64,000 bases of DNA from Oscillospiraceae bacterium (GCA_017829075.1 JAGAJA010000107.1:1-64000); one strand, 5' to 3'. Positions 8,280-15,382 are shown, counted from the first letter of the stretch. Notes: a model not told the origin generated them from the letters alone. A program made the numbers and translations.

Positions 8280-8645
8280 ATGGGTGAAAATACTGATGTT
8301 AGAGTAGAGCTTGCAGAAGTTTCAGCAATATGTCATAAGCACGAGGGTGACATTTCTGAAATAAAAGATGAGATAAAAGATATAAAGGACGAGCAGAAAT
8401 CTATTCACGAGATTGCTTTCTCTGTAAGAACTATTGCCGAGCAAACCAAAGATATAAAGACAGAAGTAAAAGAAATAAAAAGCGAACAGGCGACTATGCG
8501 GGGAGATATAAGCGAGTTGAAAAATGCTCCAGTTGTTGCGGACGCAGACAAGTGGAAGAAGGCAGTAACTTATATAGGTACGGCTTTGGGCGGTGCTGTA
8601 GTAAGTTACATCTTAAGTGTATTATTCCCGCTTTTAGTCAAGTGA
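8280..8645 (+). CDS. XhlA-like lysis accessory protein
   Basis: 121 residues. Residues 15-85 form a long acidic/basic coiled coil with repeated EIKDEIKDIKDEQ heptads; residues 97-118 form one membrane anchor (TALGGAVVSYILSVLFPLL). This coiled coil plus C-terminal anchor is the layout of XhlA, the hemolysin-like partner of holins in Bacillus phage PBSX. It follows the holin gene after two bases with GGAAGGGG ahead of the ATG. It probably sits in the membrane with the holin and helps lysis. Confidence 0.8.
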   Translation: MGENTDVRVELAEVSAICHKHEGDISEIKDEIKDIKDEQKSIHEIAFSVRTIAEQTKDIKTEVKEIKSEQATMRGDISELKNAPVVADADKWKKAVTYIGTALGGAVVSYILSVLFPLLVK

Positions 8646-8655
8646 GGTGATATGA

Positions 8656-8958
8656 TTGCTTAATATAACTAGAATTGAATATGAATCCAACACTTGTCAT
8701 TTTGCTGTTGATACCGTAGCAGAACTTGATTTACTGCCTAAAATCAATACAAGAGGACAAGGTGTTCTAAATACTATTCCGTGTTGTTCTGTCGGAAGTA
8801 CTGCTGTTGTTACAAGTACTTCTGAAAGATACATACTGAACGGAGAACAGAATAAATGGGTTAAGATTGTTTCTTCCGGTGGTGGAGGCGGTGGTGGAGA
8901 AGATTATGACTTCGCTACTGAGGGAGATATTGACAATCTCTTTAAGGGTACTATTTGA
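8656..8958 (+). CDS. Small phage protein with C-terminal DIDxLF signature
   Basis: 100 residues, not recognised. Start is TTG 8656, six bases after GAGGTG; the ATG four bases upstream is out of frame and ends at once. The N-terminal 75 residues look beta-rich (ARTEY-like strand, a VDTVAELDLLP strand, CCSVGSTAVVTSTSERY), followed by a run of seven or so glycines and the end DFATEGDIDNLFKGTI. The last segment is shared with the next three genes. The glycine run is probably a flexible hinge between a head domain and that tail. Likely a fibre tip or attachment accessory. Confidence 0.7.
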   Translation: MLNITRIEYESNTCHFAVDTVAELDLLPKINTRGQGVLNTIPCCSVGSTAVVTSTSERYILNGEQNKWVKIVSSGGGGGGGEDYDFATEGDIDNLFKGTI

Positions 8959-9060
8959 TTTCTACCCATTAAGGGTTGAAATATATAACTTGCTACTAAC
9001 TTAATTCCAAGTTAGTAAGAAAAATATGTTTGCGTTTAACGCAGAAAAGGAGAATTTATT

Positions 9061-9969
9061 ATGGCTGAAATTAAGAAACTTGTTGACCTTGAACTGCTGT
9101 CACGTTTTAATGACAAGACCTCACTCCGCGAGGACACTAAGGACGCGGCAACTCTTGCAAGTGCTAAGTCCTACACCGATACTGAAATCGGTAAGGTAAC
9201 TACAGATGCTTCTGCTCTTGCTGACAGAGTAGCTGCTGTTGAGGGTAAGGCTTCTGCAAATGAGACTGCTATCGGTGTACTTAATGGCGATGAAACCACT
9301 GCCGGTTCTGTAAAGAAGGCTGTTGCTGACGGCATTGCGAAAATTGTTGCTGATGCACCCGAATCTCTTGATACTCTGAAGGAAATTTCTGACTGGATTT
9401 CTTCTCACTCTAATGATGCCGCTGCAATGAACAGTGCTATCCAGACTAACAGTTCTGCGATCACTGCTCTCCAAACACTTATCGGCACACTTCCCTCCGG
9501 CATCTCTGCTACTGACGTAGTTGGTTACATTCAGGAAGCTGTTGCCGCTGCTAAGACCTATGCTGATAATCTTGACACTGCTATGGACGCTCGTGTTGAC
9601 GTTCTTGAAGCAGACAACACTGTAAACAAGGCAGCTATTGAGTCTATCAATAACGCAAGCACTGGTATTCTGGCTACTGCAAAGGCTTATACCGACACTG
9701 AGGTAGCAAAGGTAGACGCTAAGGTTACGACTAACACCAATGCTATTGCAGCTATCAATGACCCCAGCACAGGTGCAATTGCAACTGCTGAGGCATATAC
9801 CGATTCCTCTATTGCTGCTCTTTCTCAGGCTGGCGGTGCTATCAAGACACTTTCTGACAGTGTAGATGCTTATAAGACTGCAACTGATACTCGTCTTGAC
9901 AAAGTAGAAGCTGCTGTTGGTTCTTTCGCTACGACTGACGATATTGACGCTCTTTTTGCAACAGTATGA
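9061..9969 (+). CDS. Coiled-coil phage fibre protein with C-terminal DIDxLF signature
   Basis: 302 residues. It begins KKLVDLELLSRFNDK, continues as long Ala/Asp/Thr-rich helices with repeated ATAKAYTDTEVAKVDAKV-type units and one segment, DAPESLDTLKEISDWI, that is widespread in phage fibre and head-fibre proteins. It ends FATTDDIDALFATV. The repeats and heptads suggest a trimeric rod. Codon use differs from its neighbours: many C- and G-ended codons and clearly higher GC, which may mean strong expression or a separate origin. A 100-base gap with two small hairpins precedes it, and a good AAAGGAG site precedes the ATG. Confidence 0.75.
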   Translation: MAEIKKLVDLELLSRFNDKTSLREDTKDAATLASAKSYTDTEIGKVTTDASALADRVAAVEGKASANETAIGVLNGDETTAGSVKKAVADGIAKIVADAPESLDTLKEISDWISSHSNDAAAMNSAIQTNSSAITALQTLIGTLPSGISATDVVGYIQEAVAAAKTYADNLDTAMDARVDVLEADNTVNKAAIESINNASTGILATAKAYTDTEVAKVDAKVTTNTNAIAAINDPSTGAIATAEAYTDSSIAALSQAGGAIKTLSDSVDAYKTATDTRLDKVEAAVGSFATTDDIDALFATV

Positions 9970-9990
9970 TTATAAATAACTGATAATAAT

Positions 9991-10017
9991 GTGGGCGGGA
10001 TTTTATATTTCGCCCAC
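9991..10017 (+). other. Hairpin between two fibre genes
   Basis: GTGGGCG (9991-9997) pairs with CGCCCAC (10011-10017), and the stem extends imperfectly through GATAAT/ATTATC on the outside. No T-run follows. It may dampen read-through or protect the upstream message. Confidence 0.5.
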
Positions 10018-10043
10018 TATCATTATCGAAAGGAGAGAATACT

Positions 10044-10373
10044 TTGGCTGAAAAGAAATTGATTGATCTTGAATTGCTTAAACGGTATCATGGACAATCA
10101 CTTGCAGAGATAAATAGAATTATTACAGAAGCCGCGGAAGTATCTGTTTCCGATACAGCTCCTACTAATGAAGGTGCAAAGTTATGGATAAATACTTCTG
10201 AAAGCAATGAAATCAGTATACCTGAGATAAATGACACAGCAACAAGTTCCAGTGATACTTGGAGCAGTGAGAAAATAAACAACACTATTGAAGAAAGTAT
10301 AACTACGGCTATCAATGATAATCTCGTAACAGAGAGTGACATTGATGCAATGTTTGAGGGGGCGACAGTATGA
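10044..10373 (+). CDS. Small phage fibre-associated protein with DIDxMF signature
   Basis: 109 residues, TTG start after AAGGAG. The N-terminus KKLIDLELLKRYH matches that of the gene at 9061. The middle contains APTNEGAKLWINTS, a short module common in phage fibre proteins, and DTWSSEKINNTIEES, typical of linkers ahead of fibre rods. It ends LVTESDIDAMFEGATV, the signature shared with three neighbours. Its stop overlaps the next start as ATGA. Probably a fibre adaptor. Confidence 0.7.
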   Translation: MAEKKLIDLELLKRYHGQSLAEINRIITEAAEVSVSDTAPTNEGAKLWINTSESNEISIPEINDTATSSSDTWSSEKINNTIEESITTAINDNLVTESDIDAMFEGATV

Positions 10374-10591
10374 TAAAGATAGGTGCAAAAACATTAAATG
10401 TGAAAAAGGCAGACGGCACTTGGGAATCTCTTGTTGCTTCTGGTGTAACAGTGGACGGAGCTATTGATGTAACTTCTGATAATGCGGTTGCAAACAGCGC
10501 AGTTGCAAAGGCACTCGATGAGAAAATAAGCAAGAGTAATCTTGCTGATAATACAGATATTGACAATTTATTTGGAAAGGAGGGAACATAA
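10370..10591 (+). CDS. Small phage fibre-associated protein with DIDxLF signature
   Basis: 73 residues. It opens MIKIGAKTLNVKKADGTW, a beta-hairpin module, then a fibre linker (AIDVTSDNAVANSAVAKAL) and ends LADNTDIDNLFGKEGT. The start overlaps the previous stop (ATGA) and the stop overlaps the next ATG (TAATG), so it is tightly coupled on both sides. No known function; likely a short fibre piece that shares an assembly tail with its neighbours. Confidence 0.7.
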   Translation: MIKIGAKTLNVKKADGTWESLVASGVTVDGAIDVTSDNAVANSAVAKALDEKISKSNLADNTDIDNLFGKEGT

Positions 10592-11793
10592 TGGCAGACA
10601 CAACTAATAACGAAAAGATAATTTCGCTTGGTACTCTTTCTCATAATAACGATAAAATGAAAGAGTATATACAGGGGGAGATTGATAAGATACCTAGTTC
10701 GGCAGTAGACGATGCACTTTCTGATACTTCAGAACATCCTGTACAGAATAAGGTGATTACCAATGCGCTAAATAATAAAGCAGAACTTTCGGATATCCCG
10801 TCCTCACTTCCGGCTAATGGTGGTAATGCGGATACTGTTGGCGACAAGCCTATCTCTCAGATATTGGCTGTAAAAGGCTGGTTCGATGGTGATATGAATA
10901 ACCTTAACGAACCGGGTAGCTATATTTCAGTAGGTGCAACCAATCGCCCGAATACAGAAGCTTGGGGTACAGTGTTGGTGTTCGCCGGTGGCACTGGTTC
11001 TATTGTTCAACTTTATATGTGTGCTGTTGAGTCGGAATCAGAGAAAATGAAGACATATATAAGGCATTATACGGGCAATTTCTGGACACCGTGGGTTAAT
11101 ATTGCAGACGGCGGCAACGCAACTACTCTCGAATCCTACCCCGCTTCGGATTTTGCCTTAAAAACTGAAATTCCGACAACACTTCCGGCGAATGGAGGAA
11201 GATCCGATGTTGCAAACGTAGCATATCATCAGGTCGAACATTTCCTTGAATCTGGCACTGACGTATTATCGTATGTAACATCAGATATTTGCCCCGCACC
11301 ATTTAACACGATAGTTAGAATAATGCACTCTCCGACATGTCCGACAAATTATGGGTATTCCGCCAGCGACAACGATTTCTTCTATCATATCTTCAAGCTG
11401 GACAATTCGTGGGCTACTGTAAAAGCATTCGATATCAGAGGAAATGTTGAGTTCATAAATTCGCGTGTAAATGGCACTTGGACTGGTTGGGTTCGCTGTA
11501 ATGATGGCGGAAATGCCGCAACAGTAAATGGACTTACAGTTCAAACGGCAGTTCCTGCAAATGCAAAATTTACAGATACTACTTATGGTGCAGCTACTGC
11601 TTCCACAACTGGTCTTGTATCCACCGGAGCGCAGACTTTCGCGGGTAATAAAACATTTAATGGACAGATACTTCCTGCTGGAGCAAGTGATGTATCCGTG
11701 GCGCAAGCTCGTAAAATATATGCCGGAACGGCTGATATGACCGCTGGTACTACTGCTCTTGAAACAGGGGCTATTTACCTTGTGTATGAGTAA
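10591..11793 (+). CDS. Phage tail fibre with two pyocin-knob-like domains
   Basis: 400 residues. Residues 1-80 are a linker/rod with EHPVQNKVITNAL, a motif found in many phage fibres. Residues about 90-175 (GWFDGDMNNLNEPGSY to FWTPWVNIADGGN) and about 225-310 (SYVTSDICPAPFN to NGTWTGWVRCNDGGN) are two related beta-rich domains of the pyocin-knob type, each closed by WxxWVxxxDGGN. The last 80 residues (TTGLVSTGAQTFAGNKTF) resemble fibre tip repeats. It is the main receptor-binding candidate of this group. Start overlaps the upstream stop by one base. Confidence 0.8.
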   Translation: MADTTNNEKIISLGTLSHNNDKMKEYIQGEIDKIPSSAVDDALSDTSEHPVQNKVITNALNNKAELSDIPSSLPANGGNADTVGDKPISQILAVKGWFDGDMNNLNEPGSYISVGATNRPNTEAWGTVLVFAGGTGSIVQLYMCAVESESEKMKTYIRHYTGNFWTPWVNIADGGNATTLESYPASDFALKTEIPTTLPANGGRSDVANVAYHQVEHFLESGTDVLSYVTSDICPAPFNTIVRIMHSPTCPTNYGYSASDNDFFYHIFKLDNSWATVKAFDIRGNVEFINSRVNGTWTGWVRCNDGGNAATVNGLTVQTAVPANAKFTDTTYGAATASTTGLVSTGAQTFAGNKTFNGQILPAGASDVSVAQARKIYAGTADMTAGTTALETGAIYLVYE

Positions 11794-11804
11794 GGTGGTG
11801 CGGT

Positions 11805-12896
11805 ATGGCTAAAAAATCATATATCGGTGTAGATGGTGTAGCCCGGAATATCAAAAAATGGTATGTCGGCGTTGACAGTAAAGCCAGAAAAATTAAAAAG
11901 GGGTATATTGGTGTAGGAGGAGTAGCTAGACCGTTCATGTCTGGTGAAGAAGTTGAATACTACGGAACTATCACTGCTCTCTCAACAGGTCGTTCCTATT
12001 TAGCAGGTGCTTCTGTTGGCGATTATGCTCTTTTTGCAGGTGGATATTATAGCGCAGGTAAGGGTTCATCGGTAGTAAATGCGTATAATTCATCTCTTGT
12101 AAGGAGCAGTCCAACTGCACTAAAATCTGTAAAGTATAGATTAGCAGGTGCTTCTGTTGGCGATTATGCTCTTTTTGCTCAAGGGTCAGTTTGTGCTTAC
12201 AATTCATCTCTTGTAAGGAGCAATCCAGATAACGCTGGCGGTTTAAATTCAGCAGGAGCTAGTGTTGGAAAATATGCTATATTTGCTGGTGGAAGCACTA
12301 GTTCTGAAACTGAATACTACTCGTCAGTATATGCTTTCAGTTCATCTCTTGTAAAGAGTACTCCTTCAAGTTTAGGAAGGGCGAGGTCGAAACTATCCGG
12401 AGTTGGTAATGGCAATTATGCTATTTTTGCAGGTGGCGTATATGGGTCAACTCTTATTCGTTGCACACATGTAGATGCTTACAATTCATCTCTTGTAAGG
12501 AGCAGTCCAACTTATTTAACAACTGCTAGAGAAAGTTTAGCTGGTGCGACGGCTGGAGAATATGCACTTTTTGCTGGTGGATATAATGACAGCGGATATG
12601 CAGCTACTGTAAACGCATATAATTCATCTCTCGTTAGAAGTACTCCTACTGTCTTATCCACCGCTAGGAGTAATTTGTCCGGGGCTTCAATAGGTAACTT
12701 TGCAATTTTTGCCGGAGGCACGGTTAGTGGTGGAGAATCGGCAGTAGTTGATGTATATAACAATTTGCTTGTTAGAAGCACTGCAATATCATTATCCAAA
12801 AAAAGAGCCGGTCTTGCAGGAGCTAGTGTTGGAAAATATGCTTTGTTTGCAGGCGGAGGTTCATACTCATCGGTGGTAGACGCATATACTATATAA
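11805..12896 (+). CDS. Phage protein with seven-bladed kelch-like propeller
   Basis: 363 residues. The N-terminus has three copies of YxGVxxxARxIKK (last copy degenerate). From residue 52 the protein repeats about every 45 residues: LAGASVGDYALFAGG, a variable loop, then VxAYNSSLVRSxPxxLS. I count seven YAxFAGG-type strands (one is YALFAQG), and the chain ends VVDAYTI, which would pair with the first strand VEYYGTITAL to close a seven-blade ring. Kelch-type propellers bind sugars or proteins, so receptor binding is a fair inference. DNA of the blades is near-repetitive. ATG follows AAGGTGG at normal distance. Confidence 0.75.
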   Translation: MAKKSYIGVDGVARNIKKWYVGVDSKARKIKKGYIGVGGVARPFMSGEEVEYYGTITALSTGRSYLAGASVGDYALFAGGYYSAGKGSSVVNAYNSSLVRSSPTALKSVKYRLAGASVGDYALFAQGSVCAYNSSLVRSNPDNAGGLNSAGASVGKYAIFAGGSTSSETEYYSSVYAFSSSLVKSTPSSLGRARSKLSGVGNGNYAIFAGGVYGSTLIRCTHVDAYNSSLVRSSPTYLTTARESLAGATAGEYALFAGGYNDSGYAATVNAYNSSLVRSTPTVLSTARSNLSGASIGNFAIFAGGTVSGGESAVVDVYNNLLVRSTAISLSKKRAGLAGASVGKYALFAGGGSYSSVVDAYTI

Positions 12897-12913
12897 TTTT
12901 TTAGGAGGATTTT

Positions 12914-13294
12914 ATGAAGAAAATAATTAAGTACACTGGTGAAAAAACATTTATGTTTCCAAGTGGAGCTATAGCTACAAAGGAAGAAGTCTTAATTCAG
13001 TTCCCGGCAGCATTAATGTTCACACATGTTGTAGAAACAGATGAAGCTGAGGAAGTAATGTGGGCGCTTGAAAACTTATCAGCACTTCGTACTCAGTTTG
13101 GTATTGATTCATCTTTAACAGAGGAAGAGGCAATAGCGGCAATTCAAGAGATTATAAATACACCTGAACCTGAAAACACCGAGGTAACTGCGGAGGAACG
13201 TATCGCTGCGGCTCTTGAGTATCAGGTCATGGCTAGCCTTCCTGACGAGGAGACATCTGATACAACGGCTATAGAAAGTGAGGTAACAGTATAA
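12914..13294 (+). CDS. Conserved phage protein of unknown function next to XkdX
   Basis: 126 residues. It opens MKKIIKYTGEKTFMFPSG, a beta-hairpin start, then helices with AEEVMWALENLSALRTQFGID, and ends in an acidic tail. AGGAGG precedes the ATG. Proteins of this shape often sit before XkdX in Clostridia prophages; their role is not known to me. It overlaps the XkdX start by one base, so the two are probably translated together. Confidence 0.7.
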   Translation: MKKIIKYTGEKTFMFPSGAIATKEEVLIQFPAALMFTHVVETDEAEEVMWALENLSALRTQFGIDSSLTEEEAIAAIQEIINTPEPENTEVTAEERIAAALEYQVMASLPDEETSDTTAIESEVTV

Positions 13295-13422
13295 TGAATT
13301 ACGAAACCATTAAGAAGAATTTCGACAAAGGTTTGTGGAACGTGGCTATGGTTAGAATGGCTGTTCGTAAAGGCGTTATCACTAAGGAACAGTATAAGGA
13401 AATTACTGGTAAAGATTATTAA
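13294..13422 (+). CDS. xkdX: XkdX family phage protein
   Basis: 42 residues. The pattern FDKGLWNVAMVRMAVRKG then ITKEQYKEITGKDY is the hallmark of the short XkdX family, named after the Bacillus PBSX prophage. Such proteins close the tail/fibre gene block of many Gram-positive phages; their role is unknown. The ATG overlaps the previous stop. A strong terminator follows 27 bases later, ending the late operon. Confidence 0.92.
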   Translation: MNYETIKKNFDKGLWNVAMVRMAVRKGVITKEQYKEITGKDY

Positions 13423-13448
13423 TAAGAGATAAGAATTAATTTGACTCA

Positions 13449-13488
13449 AGGGGTAATTGGCTATATGCTGATTACCCCTGTTTTTTTT
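13449..13488 (+). terminator. Intrinsic terminator of the prophage late operon
   Basis: AGGGGTAAT (13449-13457) pairs perfectly with ATTACCCCT (13471-13479), followed by G and eight T residues (13481-13488). It is the last clear phage signal before the attachment site. Confidence 0.93.
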
Positions 13489-13498
13489 ACGAATTTTA

Positions 13499-13527
13499 TT
13501 GCAATTATTAATAAAATGAGGTATAAT
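13499..13527 (+). promoter_or_regulatory. Possible promoter next to attR
   Basis: TTGCAA at 13499-13504 and TATAAT at 13522-13527 with a 17-base gap. It reads toward the attachment site and the truncated tRNA. No convincing gene follows, so it may be a small RNA promoter or a chance match in AT-rich DNA. Confidence 0.45.
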
Positions 13528-13571
13528 TAAATATGGGGCAATTCTATTGTGTCTGTTATGATTCAAAATAT

Positions 13572-13601
13572 TTTTACACGATTTTACACGATTTTACACG
13601 A
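13572..13601 (+). repeat. Three perfect 10-bp direct repeats near attR
   Basis: TTTTACACGA occurs three times in tandem at 13572, 13582 and 13592. They lie 65-95 bases to the phage side of the tRNA anticodon. Their length and spacing suit arm-type sites for a tyrosine integrase or sites for an excisionase; that reading is an inference. Confidence 0.7.
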
Positions 13602-13663
13602 TTTTTAGATTTAAAAAGTGGGCTAGAGCGTTTATTTAAGCGGTAAGAATGGATTTATAAAGT

Positions 13664-13722
13664 GGGACTCAAAATCCGTTGGTAGCAATACCATGTGGGT
13701 TCGACCCCCACTACCGGCACCA
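13664..13722 (+). other. attR: phage junction in a 3' fragment of tRNA-Leu(CAA)
   Basis: Bases 13667-13722 match the 3' part of a leucine tRNA: anticodon loop CTCAAAA with anticodon CAA at 13670-13672, a long variable arm (GGTAGCAATACC), a perfect T-arm (GTGGG-TTCGACC-CCCAC), acceptor strand TACCGGC and encoded CCA at 13720-13722. The matching 5' strand GCCGGTA and the D-arm are absent upstream, and the anticodon stem pairs for only three base pairs before failing. So the left half is phage DNA and crossover lies about 13664-13677. A functional tRNA should be rebuilt at the other prophage end. Confidence 0.88.
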
Positions 13723-13767
13723 AAGTTTTGCCGCGGGAACATCCGCGGCAAAACATCCGATTTTCCT

Positions 13768-13796
13768 CAGCCGTCCCGGAGTGGGACGGCTGTTTT
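13768..13796 (+). terminator. Terminator downstream of the tRNA-Leu fragment
   Basis: CAGCCGTCCC (13768-13777) pairs perfectly with GGGACGGCTG (13783-13792), then TTTT. A second perfect 11-bp hairpin lies just upstream at 13726-13753. These are probably the original 3' processing and termination signals of the tRNA before the phage inserted. Confidence 0.8.
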
Positions 13797-13840
13797 GCTG
13801 TGTGAAATGAATTTTCATGGTTGTATAAAATTGACCGCAA

Positions 13841-13888
13841 AACCGGAAAATCTCGTGCGCCATTACAGCGGTAACGTGGTTCTTTTTC
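13841..13888 (+). repeat. 48-bp direct repeat, copy 1
   Basis: These 48 bases recur exactly at 14090-14137, 249 bases away. The surrounding sequences (GC-rich hairpin, terminator-like hairpin with GGAGT loop, then TTTTGCTGT) are related but diverged, so this is one unit of a tandem pair of about 249 bases. No gene is seen in it. Nothing shows whether it is transcribed beyond the tRNA terminator. Confidence 0.9.
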
Positions 13889-14089
13889 AAGGAACTATTT
13901 TTATACCATAGACAGCGGTTTGCCGCGCGAACAAGCGCGGCAAACTATCCGATTCGTGTTTGGCGCTTGAATGCGGGGCTTCGCCCCTGCCGCGCCAAAC
14001 CGCTGATATCCTTTCCCCTGCCGGAGTGGCAGGGGAATTTTTGCTGTATAAAACTAGATTTATTTTGACGCCGAAAGATAACCGAAAAA

Positions 14090-14137
14090 AACCGGAAAAT
14101 CTCGTGCGCCATTACAGCGGTAACGTGGTTCTTTTTC
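14090..14137 (+). repeat. 48-bp direct repeat, copy 2
   Basis: Exact second copy of the 48 bases at 13841-13888. The second unit has its own terminator-like stem, TTCCCCTGCC/GGCAGGGGAA at 14013-14037 followed by T5, with the same GGAGT loop as the first unit. It ends 38 bases before the prfB promoter. Confidence 0.9.
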
Positions 14138-14175
14138 CTGAGAGATAGAAACAGCTCCTGTGCATAAAAAAGGTA

Positions 14176-14204
14176 TTGCAAAATCATTCGATTTGTGATA
14201 TACT
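14176..14204 (+). promoter_or_regulatory. prfB promoter
   Basis: TTGCAA at 14176-14181 and TATACT at 14199-14204 with 17 bases between. The start codon of prfB lies 66 bases further on. This is the first chromosomal promoter after the prophage. Confidence 0.7.
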
Positions 14205-14269
14205 ATATAAGATAATGGGTATTTTGTTTCTGGAAATACTTTCTAAATAAAATTGTTACAGGAGAAGCT

Positions 14270-15382
14270 ATGATACAGTACGATGAAACCAGACTTGCGA
14301 TGGAGGCGCTCACACCGCAGATTGAAGAATTAAAGGGCGCACTGAATCTTGAGGGAATAAAGATCAAGCTGGACGAGCTGGAGATGAAATCCACCGAGCC
14401 GTCTTTCTGGAACGACCCGGAAAAAGCGCAGGCAATCCAGCAGCAGATGGGTCAGTACAAGAACACCATCGAGAGCTTCAACAAGCTGAAAACCAACCAC
14501 GAGGACGTTCTCGCCATGATCGAGCTTGCGGAGGAGGAAAACGACGAGAGCGCAGTGGACGAGGTAAAGGAGCTTGCTGAAACAGTAAAGACCGAGTACG
14601 AGGAGCAGAAGCTTGCGACCCTGCTTACCGGAGAATACGACAGCTCCAACGCGATCCTCACATTCCATGCCGGAGCAGGCGGAACCGAGGCTCAGGACTG
14701 GGTTTCTATGCTTGTCAGAATGTATATGAAGTGGTCTGACCGCCACGGCTTCAAGACGGAAGTGCTTGATATGCTGGACGGTGAAGAAGCAGGAATAAAG
14801 AGCGCGTCTATCCACATTCAGGGCTACAATGCCTATGGATTTCTGAAGTCAGAAAACGGCGTACACAGGCTGGTGCGTGTATCTCCGTTTGACGCGGCAG
14901 GCCGCAGACATACCAGCTTCGCAAGCGTTGAGGTAATGCCGGAGATCGAAAAGGACGTTTCAGTTGAGATCCGCGACGAGGATATTGAAATGGAAGTGTA
15001 CAGAGCGAGCGGCGCAGGTGGTCAGCACATCAACAAGACTTCCTCGGCAGTCCGCCTTATCCACAAGCCTACCGGAATAGTTGTTGCCTGCCAGACCCAG
15101 CGTTCTCAGGTGCAGAACCGCGAATTCTGTATGAAAATGCTTATGTCAAAGCTGGTGGAGATAAAGGAGCGCGAGCACCTCGAAAAGATCAGCGATATCA
15201 AGGGCGAACAGCTCAAGATCGAGTGGGGAAGCCAGATCCGCTCCTATGTTTTCATGCCCTACACCCTTGCAAAGGACACCAGAACCGGCTTTGAGAGCGG
15301 AAACATTCAGGCGGTAATGGACGGCGATATTGACGGCTTCATCAACGCTTATCTCAAGGCAAAGAGCCTCGGTGAGATATAA
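14270..15382 (+). CDS. prfB: Peptide chain release factor 2
   Basis: 370 residues, full length for RF2. It reads UGA and UAA stops and releases the finished peptide from the ribosome. The catalytic GAGGQHINKT loop lies near residue 247, and the RVSPFDAAGRRHT segment holds the SPF stop-codon anticodon motif. The N-terminal helical domain is intact. Most bacteria put an in-frame UGA near codon 26 and need a +1 frameshift; here the region reads GALNLEGIKIKL straight through, so that autoregulation is absent. ATG follows AGGAG. The stop overlaps the next start (TAATG). Confidence 0.97.
   Translation: MIQYDETRLAMEALTPQIEELKGALNLEGIKIKLDELEMKSTEPSFWNDPEKAQAIQQQMGQYKNTIESFNKLKTNHEDVLAMIELAEEENDESAVDEVKELAETVKTEYEEQKLATLLTGEYDSSNAILTFHAGAGGTEAQDWVSMLVRMYMKWSDRHGFKTEVLDMLDGEEAGIKSASIHIQGYNAYGFLKSENGVHRLVRVSPFDAAGRRHTSFASVEVMPEIEKDVSVEIRDEDIEMEVYRASGAGGQHINKTSSAVRLIHKPTGIVVACQTQRSQVQNREFCMKMLMSKLVEIKEREHLEKISDIKGEQLKIEWGSQIRSYVFMPYTLAKDTRTGFESGNIQAVMDGDIDGFINAYLKAKSLGEI

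Larger units (their letters stand above)
1..13677 (+). mobile_element. Prophage, late (tail-lysis-fibre) end, left part outside window
   Basis: All genes run on the plus strand, are AT-rich compared with the chromosome to the right, and follow siphovirus late order: tape measure, tail tip, fibres, amidase, holin, XhlA-like protein, more fibres, XkdX. The right boundary is set by a truncated tRNA-Leu at 13667-13722. Integrase, repressor, packaging, head and early tail genes must lie left of position 1. Start codons are often TTG or GTG after strong GAGGTG-type Shine-Dalgarno sites. The boundary base is inferred from where the tRNA anticodon stem stops pairing. Confidence 0.93.

Noticed and set aside
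9061..12896. Diversity-generating retroelement acting on fibre genes
   Set aside because: No reverse transcriptase, template repeat or adenine-biased variable repeat was seen in the window.
13572..13601. Possible CRISPR array
   Set aside because: Repeats are 10 bp, directly adjacent, and have no spacers.
13533..13646. A 37-codon frame next to attR with a weak GAGG site after a possible promoter
   Set aside because: It runs through the three 10-bp repeats, reads as low-quality peptide, and would end in the integration region; more likely non-coding.
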